NCBI RefSeq assembly: GCF_026107415.2
Contig: NZ_JAPCHX010000002.1
Coordinates: forward strand, 186,001-250,000
Direction of reading: 5' to 3'
Source: Microbacterium sp. MPKO10
GTDB lineage: Bacteria; Actinomycetota; Actinomycetes; Actinomycetales; Microbacteriaceae
Length of the DNA: 64,000 nucleotides
In this document: in pieces, positions 53,511 through 61,760 of the stretch
Layout: each line of letters opens with the position of its first letter
Numbering within the stretch: the stretch's first letter is position 1
The notes under the pieces: model-generated
The model's database searches: none
Told to the model about the DNA's origin: nothing
The model's input: the letters and a program-made list of their open reading frames with translations, nothing else
Translations under genes and position numbers: made by a program

Positions 53511-53960
53511 CTAGAGCCCCTTACAGATCGAGGGAAGCAGGTCGGCAGGTGACCCGGCGGGGCACGGGTCGAACGTGGTGATCACGAGTGTGCCGAGGAC
53601 GATCAGGACGACCACGGCGATGAGAATGGCGATCTTGAGGGTGCCGCGCAGGCCGCGGTTGTGGGCATAGTCGTTGACGAGCGTCCGCATGCCGTTGCCG
53701 CCGTGAATGAGGGCGAGCCACAGCATCAGGCCGTCCCAGACCTGCCAGAACGGGTCAGACCACTTTCCCCCGACGAACGCGAAGTCGATGGCGTGGACGC
53801 CGTCGCCCACCATGAGGTTGACGAACAGGTGACCGAAGATCAGCACGACAAGCAGCACGCCCGAGGCGCGCATGTAGATCCAACCCCACTTCTCCCAGTT
53901 CGTACCCTTCGAACGGTTCGGAATGGCCGGCGTGCGGGGAGCTTCAATGGTTTGCGACAT
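53511..53960 (-). CDS. sdhD: Succinate dehydrogenase membrane anchor subunit
   Basis: 149 residues with three membrane segments: [45 protein letters not shown] and [21 protein letters not shown]. The histidines in GHLFVNL and LIHGGNGMR are likely haem or quinone-site residues. Ends shortly before sdhA and follows sdhC by 14 bases. AGGGGAACG Shine-Dalgarno on the minus strand. Confidence 0.9.
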   Translation of the reverse strand: MSQTIEAPRTPAIPNRSKGTNWEKWGWIYMRASGVLLVVLIFGHLFVNLMVGDGVHAIDFAFVGGKWSDPFWQVWDGLMLWLALIHGGNGMRTLVNDYAHNRGLRGTLKIAILIAVVVLIVLGTLVITTFDPCPAGSPADLLPSICKGL

Positions 53961-53974
53961 GTCGTTCCCCTCTC

Positions 53975-54394
53975 TCAGTGTCCGAAGACGTTCATCAGGT
54001 GCCGCGGCACGAAGGCGAGCATGGTGATCACCCAGACGGCGACGACCACGTAGAACATGGCCCGCTGGTACTTCGGCCCCTTCTTCCAGAGGTCGATCAG
54101 AATGATCCGGATGCCGTTGAAGGCGTGGTACACGATGGCGCCGACGAGGGCGACTTCACCGAGCCCCATGATCGGCGTCTGGTAGGTGCCGATGACGGCG
54201 TTGTATGCCTCGGGCGAGACCCGCACGAGGGCGGTGTCGAGAATGTGCACGAGGAGAAAGAAGAAGATGGCCACACCGGTGATCCGGTGCAGGACCCACG
54301 ACCACATGCCTTCCCGGCCACGGTACAGAGTCCCTGCCGGGCGCTTTGACGTGGTCGCTGACACTGGTGGAGTCCCAGCAGTCTTCGCTGACAC
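53975..54394 (-). CDS. sdhC: Succinate dehydrogenase cytochrome b556 subunit
   Basis: 139 residues from the GTG at 54392-54394, which has GGAGGGT eight bases upstream; a second in-frame GTG at 54364 is possible, and an ATG further upstream has no ribosome site. LYRGREGMWSWVLHRITGVAIFFFLLVHILDTAL is the conserved N-terminal region with the His-Arg pair and haem-ligand histidine, followed by two more helices (EVALVGAIVYHAFNGIRIILID and AMFYVVVAVWVITMLAFVP). First gene of sdhC-D-A-B. TAGACT at 54471-54466 is a possible -10. Confidence 0.92.
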   Translation of the reverse strand: MSAKTAGTPPVSATTSKRPAGTLYRGREGMWSWVLHRITGVAIFFFLLVHILDTALVRVSPEAYNAVIGTYQTPIMGLGEVALVGAIVYHAFNGIRIILIDLWKKGPKYQRAMFYVVVAVWVITMLAFVPRHLMNVFGH

Positions 54395-54495
54395 GGAACG
54401 ACCCTCCCTGACGGTTCGCATTCTGCGTCGGCCGGACGGCCGGCGAGCGCTAAGCGCTGGCTCCCAGTCTATGCCGCTTGGAGGCCACTCTGCCC

Positions 54496-54511
54496 CTAAG
54501 GGGACCCTTAG
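54496..54511. promoter_or_regulatory. Perfect palindrome CTAAGGG-GA-CCCTTAG in the sdhC-manC promoter region
   Basis: A 7-2-7 exact inverted repeat just upstream of the putative sdhC promoter. Candidate operator. Confidence 0.55.
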
Positions 54512-54513
54512 TG

Positions 54514-54527
54514 TCTCGATATCGAGA
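54514..54527. promoter_or_regulatory. Perfect 14-bp palindrome TCTCGATATCGAGA
   Basis: Two bases from the previous palindrome and fully symmetrical, as for a dimeric regulator. It lies 33 bases before the manC start and 120 before the sdhC start. I cannot name the regulator. Confidence 0.6.
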
Positions 54528-54560
54528 TAGTTGGCGGGTGTGTGCCGGTACCGTGGAGGC

Positions 54561-55676
54561 ATGACGAACGCTATTCGACGCTTCTACAGCGTGATCCCCG
54601 CCGGCGGCATCGGGTCGCGACTGTGGCCGCTCTCGCGCGCGGACGCGCCGAAATTCCTGCACGATCTGACAGGTTCTGGTGTGACGCTGCTGCGTGCGAC
54701 GTGGGACCGCCTTGCCCCCATCGCCGGAGACGAGCGCATCATGGTGGTCACCGGGCGTGCGCATCGTTCGGCTGTCGAGGCGCAGCTCCCGGAGATCGCC
54801 GATGAGAACATCGTGCTTGAGGCCGATCCCCGTGACTCGACGGTGGCGATCTGCCTCGCCGCCGCGATTCTGCACCGCCGTGAGCCGGACGTGATCGTGG
54901 GATCGTTTGCCGCCGACCACGTCATCCGTGGCGACCGGATCTTCCGCTCTGCGGTACAGCACGCGATTGTGGCCGCCGATGCGGGATACATCACCGCCAT
55001 CGGCATCCGGCCCACCGAACCCGCGATCGGCTTCGGGTATATCAAGACGGGGGCCGACCTGGGCATCGAGGACTCGGACGGGACGCTCACCGTCGACTCG
55101 TTTGTCGAGAAGCCCGACCTGGAGCGCGCCAAGGAGTACGTCGAGAGCGGCGGCTATCTGTGGAACGCGGGCATGTTCATCTCGCGCGCGGATGTGCTGC
55201 TTGACGAGCTCGCGAGCAACGAACCGGAGCTGCATGCGGCGATCATCGAACTTGCCGCGGCGTGGGACGACCCGACAACGCGTGGCCCCGCTGTCGACCG
55301 GCTCTGGCCGACGTTGAAGAAGATCGCGATTGACTACTCTGTCGCCGAGCCGGCGGCGGCGAAGGGCCGCATGGCCGTGGTGCCCGGTCACTTCGACTGG
55401 GATGACGTGGGCGACTTCGCGTCGCTGGCGAAGCTCAACTCGAACGGGCGAGTCGGCGACCTGGCCATTCTCGGCGAGAACGCGCGAGTGCTCTCTGACG
55501 CATCGAGCGGCATCGTCGTGTCGCACAGCGATCGCGTTGTGAGCCTCATCGGAGTGAGAGACATCGTCGTCGTGGATACGCCTGACGCGCTACTGGTCAC
55601 GACGAGCGAGAATGCGCAGCGTGTGAAGGGCGTGGTCGACGCGCTCAAGATCTCGGGCAGAGACGACGTTCTCTAG
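54561..55676 (+). CDS. manC: Mannose-1-phosphate guanylyltransferase
   Basis: 371 residues, nucleotidyltransferase domain only; the C-terminal isomerase domain of bifunctional enzymes (about 470 residues) is absent. VIPAGGIGSRLWPLSRADAPKF is the signature for GTP binding, VGSFAADHVI the metal loop, YIKTGADLG and FVEKPDLERAKEYV the sugar-site blocks, and FDWDDVGDFASLA the C-terminal motif. Makes GDP-mannose for glycans and glycolipids. ATG 54561: TACCGT stands six bases upstream; GGAGG is too close to serve as Shine-Dalgarno, so a leaderless mRNA is likely. Divergent from sdh. Confidence 0.94.
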   Translation: MTNAIRRFYSVIPAGGIGSRLWPLSRADAPKFLHDLTGSGVTLLRATWDRLAPIAGDERIMVVTGRAHRSAVEAQLPEIADENIVLEADPRDSTVAICLAAAILHRREPDVIVGSFAADHVIRGDRIFRSAVQHAIVAADAGYITAIGIRPTEPAIGFGYIKTGADLGIEDSDGTLTVDSFVEKPDLERAKEYVESGGYLWNAGMFISRADVLLDELASNEPELHAAIIELAAAWDDPTTRGPAVDRLWPTLKKIAIDYSVAEPAAAKGRMAVVPGHFDWDDVGDFASLAKLNSNGRVGDLAILGENARVLSDASSGIVVSHSDRVVSLIGVRDIVVVDTPDALLVTTSENAQRVKGVVDALKISGRDDVL

Positions 55677-55885
55677 GCAGATTGGCTCCGGGCTCTTTAC
55701 AACGGGGAGCTCAATCATTTAGGCTCAGCCATCGTGAAGAACTAGCGCATACCTGTCCGGTCCGCGTCCGAGGCTCAAGCCCGGCGGACACCGATGACAG
55801 GCGCGCTGGGATTCTTCCCGCACTCACTCACCGTGAATGGCACTGTCATCGTGCGCGCGCCTGGCCGACCCAAACAGGGGACCAG
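55677..55885 (+). promoter_or_regulatory. Structured leader of the ABC-F gene, possible attenuator
   Basis: CGATGACAG (55792-55800) pairs perfectly with CTGTCATCG (55843-55851). Upstream, TGTCCG (55754-55759) and GTCCGC (55760-55765) compete for the same partner GCGGACA (55784-55790). The first hairpin spans the uORF start codon. This arrangement of competing stems and a uORF resembles ribosome-mediated attenuators upstream of antibiotic-resistance ABC-F genes; it is an inference. Confidence 0.5.
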
Positions 55886-55907
55886 ATGCCGACACAGACA
55901 CCTGTGA
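55794..55907 (+). CDS. Upstream ORF overlapping the ABC-F start
   Basis: A 37-codon ORF (MTGALGFFPHSL...RCRHRHL) starts 92 bases before the ABC-F ATG, in the +2 frame relative to it, and ends 22 bases inside the ABC-F gene. There is no good Shine-Dalgarno. It may be a leader peptide that couples or attenuates ABC-F synthesis, or just chance. Confidence 0.3.
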   Translation: MTGALGFFPHSLTVNGTVIVRAPGRPKQGTRCRHRHL

Positions 55908-57550
55908 CAACCACGACGACACCAGCCGCAGCTCGACTCGACCACATCCGCATCGACGGAGTCTCACGATCGTTCGGAGACCGCCGTGTGCTCACCGACG
56001 TCAGCCTCACGATCGCTCGTACCGCGCGCATCGGCCTGATCGGTGAGAACGGCGCAGGCAAGTCGACGCTGCTGCGCATTGCGGCGGGTGCCGACGAGCC
56101 CGACAGCGGCTCGGTGGCGAGGCCGCTGCGCACCGGGCTTCTCTGGCAGGAGGTGCCGCACGACTCCGACGACACTGTGGACGACCTGATCGAGCGCGCC
56201 CTTGCCGAGCACAGGGACGCCGAACGAGAAATGACGGATGCTGCCGAGCAGCTCGGCTCCTCGGGCGACGCCACCGAGCGCTATGCCGCGGCTCTTGAGA
56301 ACGCCGAGCGGCTCGACGTCTGGGGTGTCAATGCCCGACGAGACCGCGTGCTGGCCGGACTCGGGCTGGACAGCATCCCTCTGGACCGTCGGCTCGACGC
56401 TGTGAGCGGGGGCCAGCGCAGTCGCTTCGCCCTCGCCGCCCTGCTGCTCGAGCGGCCCGACGCTCTGCTGCTCGACGAGCCGACAAACCATCTCGACGAT
56501 GCCGCTGTCGGGTTTCTGCGTGACGAGCTGAGCGGCTGGAGCGGACCCGTGCTCTTCGCGAGTCACGACCGTGCCTTTCTTGACGAGGTCGCGACAGGTC
56601 TCGTCGATCTCGACGCGTCGCCATCTGCGGTCGGTGAGACGGGCAGCGTGACGGTGTTTGGCGGCAGCTTCACCGAGTACCTCGCGGAGAAGGAGCGTGC
56701 GCGTGAACGATGGGAGGCGCAGTTCGCGGCCGAGCAAGACGAACTGAAGCGGCTGAAGCTCGCGGTTGATGTCGGTGCTCGGCAGGTCAACCATGGCAGA
56801 GGTCCGACCGACAATGACAAGTTCATCGTCAAGTTCAAACAGGCTCGCACCGACGCTACTGTGAGCCGCCGCGTGAAGAATGCGCGCGGGCGTCTTGAGG
56901 AGCTGCGCGAGAACCAGGTGCGCAAACCACCGAAGCAGCTCTCGTTCGCCGGCATCCCGTCGGGCAGCCACGCTCTCGGTGACGGATCCGCGCTGCTTGC
57001 CGCACGCGATGTCGTCGTTGCCGGCCGCTTGACGGTGGACCGCGTGACGATCGAACCGCAGTCGCAGCTGCTGATCACGGGACCCAACGGGGCTGGTAAG
57101 TCGACGCTGCTGCACGTGCTGGCGGGTGGCCTGCGGCCGGACAGCGGGAGTGTGTCGCGGCGTCGCGGGCTGCGCATGCAGCTGCTCGAGCAGGACGTCC
57201 GGTTCGCGCGGCCCGAAGCGACGGTGCGCGATGTGTATGAGAAGAGCCTCGGTGAGAAGAGAGCCGCGCTGGTGCCGCTGACCTCCCTCGGACTTATCGC
57301 GCCGCGTGATGCGGACCGGCCGGTCGGGATGCTGTCGGTCGGCCAGCAGCGACGGGTGGCACTTGCGCTCATCATCGCGAAACCGCCACACCTGTTTTTG
57401 CTCGACGAGCCGACGAACCACCTCTCGCTCGCCCTCGCGACAGAACTGGAGCACGCCCTCGGCACGTACCCGGGAGCCGTGGTGATCGCGAGCCACGACC
57501 GGTGGTTGCGGCGCCGCTGGAATGGCCAGGAGCTTACGCTGCCGCAGTAG
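55886..57550 (+). CDS. ABC-F family ATPase (ribosome-associated, possible antibiotic resistance)
   Basis: 554 residues with two ATPase domains and no membrane segment. Domain 1: Walker A GENGAGKST, signature VSGGQRSRFALAALLLERPDALLLDEPTNHLDD. Interdomain linker with the EYLAEKERARERWEAQFAAEQDELKRLK coiled coil (about 270-310). Domain 2: Walker A GPNGAGKST, signature degenerate LSVGQQRRVALALIIAKPP, Walker B LFLLDEPTNHLS. Proteins of this design displace antibiotics from the ribosome (Msr/Vga/Lsa) or aid translation (EttA-like). The structured leader supports the resistance type. ATG 55886 has AGGGGA upstream. The upstream start codons would read through the leader. Confidence 0.9.
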   Translation: MPTQTPVTTTTTPAAARLDHIRIDGVSRSFGDRRVLTDVSLTIARTARIGLIGENGAGKSTLLRIAAGADEPDSGSVARPLRTGLLWQEVPHDSDDTVDDLIERALAEHRDAEREMTDAAEQLGSSGDATERYAAALENAERLDVWGVNARRDRVLAGLGLDSIPLDRRLDAVSGGQRSRFALAALLLERPDALLLDEPTNHLDDAAVGFLRDELSGWSGPVLFASHDRAFLDEVATGLVDLDASPSAVGETGSVTVFGGSFTEYLAEKERARERWEAQFAAEQDELKRLKLAVDVGARQVNHGRGPTDNDKFIVKFKQARTDATVSRRVKNARGRLEELRENQVRKPPKQLSFAGIPSGSHALGDGSALLAARDVVVAGRLTVDRVTIEPQSQLLITGPNGAGKSTLLHVLAGGLRPDSGSVSRRRGLRMQLLEQDVRFARPEATVRDVYEKSLGEKRAALVPLTSLGLIAPRDADRPVGMLSVGQQRRVALALIIAKPPHLFLLDEPTNHLSLALATELEHALGTYPGAVVIASHDRWLRRRWNGQELTLPQ

Positions 57551-57885
57551 CGGAGTCTCTGGCGATGTGCGCGCCAGTTTCGGAAGTGGGCTACGGAATC
57601 TTCGAGGGCTGAGTTCCGGAAGTGGCGCTGAGTTGGGGGTGCACTGCTGCAGAGCCAGCGGAGCGGTGCCCTGGTGCAGAGCCAGCGGGGCAGCGCGGGC
57701 CGGCGTTTGCGTTGCCGCAGTAACAGGGGTCTCTCGGGGGTTGCGCTCCAGTTTCGGATGTGCGCGCCAGTATTTTCGAGGGCTGAGTTCCGGAAGTGGC
57801 GCTGAGTCGGGGGTGCACTGCTGCAGAGCCAGCGGAGCGGAGTGTCGGCCAGAGCAGGCCAGAGCAGGGCAGGTCGGCGGCTCGC
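57537..57885. repeat. ~174-bp tandem duplication at the ABC-F 3' end
   Basis: The 66 bases 57601-57666 recur at 57775-57840 with one mismatch (offset 174). The words GCCGCAGTA (57541 and 57714) and GTGCGCGCCAGT (57567 and 57760) also recur at about the same offset, so a unit beginning in the last codons of the ABC-F gene was duplicated. It fills the 351-bp gap before the next gene. The second unit starts with a decayed copy of the LPQ-stop gene end. A third, shorter CAGAGCCAGCGG copy sits at 57678. Confidence 0.8.
57743..57770. repeat. Dispersed intergenic repeat unit (second locus)
   Basis: GCGCTCCAGTTTCGG followed by ATGTGCGCGCCAG, about 23 of 28 identical to 8813-8840. Inside the duplicated block described at 57537-57885. 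Confidence 0.5.
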
Positions 57886-57901
57886 ACGGCAGAATAGGGG
57901 G

Positions 57902-59290
57902 ATGCCGCGCTCGCAGACCCTCAATCGTCCGCTCGCGCTGCTCGTCGCCGCCACATTCTTCATGGAGAACCTCGACGGCACAATCATCCAGACAGCCGCC
58001 CCGGCGATGGCCATGGATTTCGGCGTGCGTGCCGTCGACATCAACCTGGCGATGACCGCGTACCTGCTCACGCTTGCCGTCGGCGTTCCCGCGAGCGGCT
58101 GGCTCGCCGACCGGTTCGGAACCAAGCGGGTATTCTGCGTGGCGATCGGGATCTTCACCGTGGCGTCCCTGCTCTGCACCCTCAGCCCGACGCTGCCGCT
58201 TCTCGTCGCCGCGCGGGTGCTGCAGGGTTTAGGCGGCGCCATGATGGTGCCGGTCGGCCGCCTGGCGGTGCTGCGCGCGGTCGACAAGCGGGACCTGCTC
58301 GACGCCATGGCCTACCTCACCTGGCCCGCGCTTCTCGCTCCCGTTCTCGCCCCGGCGATCGGCGGGATCATCGCCGACACGATCGGGTGGCATTGGATCT
58401 TTCTGCTCAACATTCCCATTGGCGGCATCGCGCTGGTCGCTGCCCTAAAGCTGGTTCCCGCGGGGGACATCGCGCAGCGGCATCCACTTGACGTCATCGG
58501 GTTCGCCCTGCTGGGCGTGGCGCTCGCCGCGCTCGTGCTCGGCATGGAAGAGCTCGGCGAGAACCTCGTGCCCGCTCTGCTGCTGATCGGGCTCAGCCTG
58601 GTCGCCGGAGCGCTCGGGGTATGGCGGATGCTGCGAGCCGCCCACCCGCTGCTGCGTTTCGGTGCCCTGCGCATCGCCACATTCCGCGTGGGCAATGTGG
58701 GCGGGGGTGTCTATCGTCTGCTGATCAGCGCAGCACCGTTCGTCTTCACCCTGATGTTCCAAGAGGGATTCGGCTGGAGCGCGTCGCTCGCCGGCATCCT
58801 CGTCGTCGCCGTGTTTGCCGGCAACATCATGATCAAACCGGCGACGAGCCCGCTCATCAGACGCTTCGGATTTCGTACGGTGATTGTGGGAAGCAACCTC
58901 GCGGGCGCCGCCGTGTACGTGTGGTGCGCGTTTCTCACGCAGGAAACGCCGCTCGCGGTGATCGCCGTGGCGCTGTTCGCGAGTGGGGTGTTCCGGTCGA
59001 TTGGGTTCAGCGGGTACAACTCGGTGCAGTTCGCCGATGTCGAGCCCGCGCAGACGAACGAGGCGAATACGCTCGCCTCGACCATGCAGCAGGTCGCCAC
59101 GGGGCTCGGCATTGCCGTCGCCGCACTCATCGTGCGGTTCACAACCGGCATTGCTGAACTCGTCGACCCGGCAGATGGCGGGCTCGGCTACCGGTGGGCA
59201 TTTCTCGTCGTCGCGGCACTTCTGCTCTTCCCGACGATTGAGGCGGCGCGGCTGCCGGCGCAGGCGGGCTCCCACGTCGCCCGCCGGTGA
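57902..59290 (+). CDS. MFS transporter, drug:H+ antiporter-2 like
   Basis: 462 residues, about fourteen membrane helices. FFMENLDGTIIQTAAPAMAMDFG is helix 1 of the DHA2 group (the LDxTIVN-like motif), GWLADRFGTKRVFCVAIG the loop 2-3 motif, and RVLQGLGGAMMVPVGRLAVLR the antiporter motif C region. Length normal. I start at ATG 57902; CAGAAT is six bases upstream (leaderless), earlier in-frame codons lie in the duplicated repeat. It may be cotranscribed with the ABC-F gene, which would give a resistance pair, but the 351-bp gap argues for its own promoter. Confidence 0.9.
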   Translation: MPRSQTLNRPLALLVAATFFMENLDGTIIQTAAPAMAMDFGVRAVDINLAMTAYLLTLAVGVPASGWLADRFGTKRVFCVAIGIFTVASLLCTLSPTLPLLVAARVLQGLGGAMMVPVGRLAVLRAVDKRDLLDAMAYLTWPALLAPVLAPAIGGIIADTIGWHWIFLLNIPIGGIALVAALKLVPAGDIAQRHPLDVIGFALLGVALAALVLGMEELGENLVPALLLIGLSLVAGALGVWRMLRAAHPLLRFGALRIATFRVGNVGGGVYRLLISAAPFVFTLMFQEGFGWSASLAGILVVAVFAGNIMIKPATSPLIRRFGFRTVIVGSNLAGAAVYVWCAFLTQETPLAVIAVALFASGVFRSIGFSGYNSVQFADVEPAQTNEANTLASTMQQVATGLGIAVAALIVRFTTGIAELVDPADGGLGYRWAFLVVAALLLFPTIEAARLPAQAGSHVARR

Positions 59291-59292
59291 GC

Positions 59293-60714
59293 TCAGTGTT
59301 GCGCGGTTCTCTGCGCATTGAGCGTGTGGGCCTCCCGCTCAGTCTCCACATTGGGCTCTGACCCCTTGAGCGGATGCCCAGCGCTCTCGCGAAGGAGCGT
59401 GACGGCGACGAGGCCGATAAGCGACATGCCGATCAGGTAGAAGGCGGCGGCGTACTGATTTCCTGTCGCCCGGATCAGCGCGTCGATCACCAGAGGAGCG
59501 GTCCCGCCGAACACAGCGATAGAGATGTTGTACGAGACACCGAGATTTGTCGTGCGACTGCTCGTGGGGAAGAGAGCCGGATAGGTCGACGCAAGCGTTC
59601 CCATGTAGAGCGCGACAGGAATGCCGATGAGCGCGAGGCCCACGACAGTGCCGGCCAGGCTGTCGTTGCCCAATAGTGCGAACGCGGGGACGCTCAGGAC
59701 GATGACCCAGATCGACGCGCCGAAGAGCACGGGTTTGCGGCCGACACGGTCGGATAGCATTCCGACGAGTGGCATCGAGCAAGCCATGAGCAGCAGGAGC
59801 GGAAGTGAGATCAGATTGCTCTGGACTGCATCGTGCTCGAGAACAGTTGACAGATAGGTCGGCATATAAGAGGTGAAGGCGTAGCCCGCCGAGTTGGCGG
59901 CAGCAACGAGCACGATCACCATCAACAGCGCTCGCCAGTTCTCTGCAAACGCTCGAATCGGATTCAGCCTCAGTCGCCCTCGGCGTGCGCCTTTCTCTTG
60001 CCGTCGACTTTCGAGCAACGCGTTGAACTGCGGAGACTCTTCGACGCGCATTCGCAGGTAAATAGCAATCAGCCCGATCGGTCCCGCGATGAGGAAGGGG
60101 ACCCGCCAGAGTCCATCGAGCATCGCCTGCTGGCCGAAGGCCACTTGCAGGGCAGTCACCAAAGCGGCTCCGAGCGCAAATCCCAGATAGCTGCCTGCAT
60201 CGAGGAACGCTGCATAGAACCCGCGCCTCTTGTCGGGCGCCGATTCGCTGATGAAGGTGATGGCGCCGGTGAACTCCCCACCGGCTGAGAACCCCTGCAA
60301 CATCTTGAGAAGTACGAGGAGTACCGAACCAAGCAGCCCGACCACGGCGTAGGTGGGGAGCAGGCCAATGGCGAATGTCGCAGACGCGACGAGCGTCAGC
60401 GTCATGAACAAGACGCGTTTGCGCCCGATTTTGTCTCCGAGCCAGCCGAAGAACAGGCCGCCGAGCGGACGGAGGAGGTACGTACTGGCGAAGGTCCCCA
60501 GCATGAAGACGACCTGGGCGGCAGTGTCGGCCTCGGGAAGGAACACCGGGCCGAGCGTGACAATGAGATAGCCGAACACCCCGACGTCGTACCACTCCAT
60601 GACGTTGCCGACGAACGTGCCGAGTACGGTTCGCCTCAGCTGCCGACGCTTCACGACATTTATCGTTCCTGTGTCGTATGGTCCGGTGAAACCTGTGTGA
60701 TTTGGCGTAGTCAC
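59293..60714 (-). CDS. MFS transporter, metabolite:H+ symporter (ProP-like)
   Basis: 473 residues, twelve helices. LRRTVLGTFVGNVMEWYDVGVFGYL is helix 1 of the ProP/MHS type, GWLGDKIGRKRVLFMTLTL the loop 2-3 motif, KMLQGFSAGGEFTGAITFISE the MHS helix 4 signature. Ends two bases from the convergent MFS gene stop. It follows the ureohydrolase gene by 33 bases on the same strand, so it probably imports that enzyme's substrate (a guanidino compound or a betaine-like solute). Start ATG 60712-60714. Confidence 0.92.
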   Translation of the reverse strand: MTTPNHTGFTGPYDTGTINVVKRRQLRRTVLGTFVGNVMEWYDVGVFGYLIVTLGPVFLPEADTAAQVVFMLGTFASTYLLRPLGGLFFGWLGDKIGRKRVLFMTLTLVASATFAIGLLPTYAVVGLLGSVLLVLLKMLQGFSAGGEFTGAITFISESAPDKRRGFYAAFLDAGSYLGFALGAALVTALQVAFGQQAMLDGLWRVPFLIAGPIGLIAIYLRMRVEESPQFNALLESRRQEKGARRGRLRLNPIRAFAENWRALLMVIVLVAAANSAGYAFTSYMPTYLSTVLEHDAVQSNLISLPLLLLMACSMPLVGMLSDRVGRKPVLFGASIWVIVLSVPAFALLGNDSLAGTVVGLALIGIPVALYMGTLASTYPALFPTSSRTTNLGVSYNISIAVFGGTAPLVIDALIRATGNQYAAAFYLIGMSLIGLVAVTLLRESAGHPLKGSEPNVETEREAHTLNAQRTAQH

Positions 60715-60747
60715 GGTGAAAACTCCATTGTCTTTGTGCGGCCCGCG

Positions 60748-61635
60748 TCAGGCCCGTGCGCTCTGCTGCCCAAACACTGAGAAGTAGTAGCAGAGGTAGG
60801 CTGCGAGTGTGGATGTCATGTCGTGATGATCGGTCATCGGGTTGACCTCGGTCACGGCAAAGGAATTGCAGTGCGGCGCGAGCGCGCTGACGATGTCGAT
60901 TGCCTGGCGCGACGTGATTCCACCCGGCTCTGACGCACCGGCGCCTGGTGCGTGCGCTGGGTCGACGGCGTCGATGTCGAAGCTCAGATGAACATGATCA
61001 GCTCCGGCTATTCTGCCGAGCACGCGATCCACGGTCCCTGTGCTTCCGATCTGATCGACCGTACGCGCGGTGATCTGCGCCGGCCCGTCGGTGAGGACGT
61101 AGGCGCGCGATGACGGGAAGTTAAAATGACGCAGCCCGACCTGCACGCTGTGATCCCGACTGGCGCGTTCCAATTCAAGTGACCGGCGCATGCCGCTTGA
61201 CTGGCTATGCCGCCCTTGCTGCTCATTCTCATCCATCACATCCAGGTGCGCATCGAAGTGGATGACCGCGATGGTTCCTTCACCAGTTCCCTCATGCAGA
61301 CCGCGAGTGCCGGCGTAGAGGAAGCAATCATCGCCGCCGAGCAGGAGCGGTACGCGTCCGGCGCGGATCGCCTGCGCGATGCGATCACTCGTATTGACGA
61401 GCGTGGTCTCGAGGTCGTGAGCCACGACATGCGCGTCGCCACCGTCAACGATGTGCGGAGCATCATGCAATTCGCCGGTTTCGAGGGAATACACGGAACC
61501 GTCCTCGACGCGCATCGTGATCCATTCGAGCGCTCGGCGGATCGAACCGGGTGCATACCGCGAGCCCGGAACACCGAGAGTTGACGCGCCGTCAAATGGG
61601 GCGCCGATGATCTCGAAAGAACGGCGATCAGTCAT
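60748..61635 (-). CDS. Ureohydrolase (arginase/agmatinase superfamily), variant metal site
   Basis: 295 residues. Manganese ligands: VIHFDAHLDV supplies Asp-His-Asp, and SFDIDAVDPAHAPGAGASEPGG supplies the second Asp pair, both canonical. The first ligand segment reads LLLGGDDCFLYAG, with Asp at about 103 where arginases and agmatinases have His (GGDH). IDAVDPAHAPG and FAVTEVNP complete the family signature. The substrate is a guanidino compound (agmatine, guanidinobutyrate or similar) by family; the altered ligand makes any guess weak. Start ATG 61633-61635. Operon with the MHS transporter; divergent from a PucR-type regulator. Confidence 0.88.
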   Translation of the reverse strand: MTDRRSFEIIGAPFDGASTLGVPGSRYAPGSIRRALEWITMRVEDGSVYSLETGELHDAPHIVDGGDAHVVAHDLETTLVNTSDRIAQAIRAGRVPLLLGGDDCFLYAGTRGLHEGTGEGTIAVIHFDAHLDVMDENEQQGRHSQSSGMRRSLELERASRDHSVQVGLRHFNFPSSRAYVLTDGPAQITARTVDQIGSTGTVDRVLGRIAGADHVHLSFDIDAVDPAHAPGAGASEPGGITSRQAIDIVSALAPHCNSFAVTEVNPMTDHHDMTSTLAAYLCYYFSVFGQQSARA

Positions 61636-61700
61636 TCGGAATCCTTGCTCGTGAGGGACGGGACGCCCCCAGTCTGCGGTGTGTACACACAAAGGCCAAT

Positions 61701-61747
61701 CACGGTTATCGTGAGACTAGTAAGTAATGTTCACGGTAATCGCGAGA
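61701..61747. promoter_or_regulatory. Paired 16-bp direct repeats in the ureohydrolase-pucR intergenic region
   Basis: CACGGTTATCGTGAGA (61701-61716) and CACGGTAATCGCGAGA (61732-61747), 14 of 16 identical and 31 bases (about three helical turns) apart. Candidate sites of the PucR-type regulator. GTGTACAC (61681-61688) nearby is also palindromic. Confidence 0.6.
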
Positions 61748-61760
61748 ATTGGATGGCACG

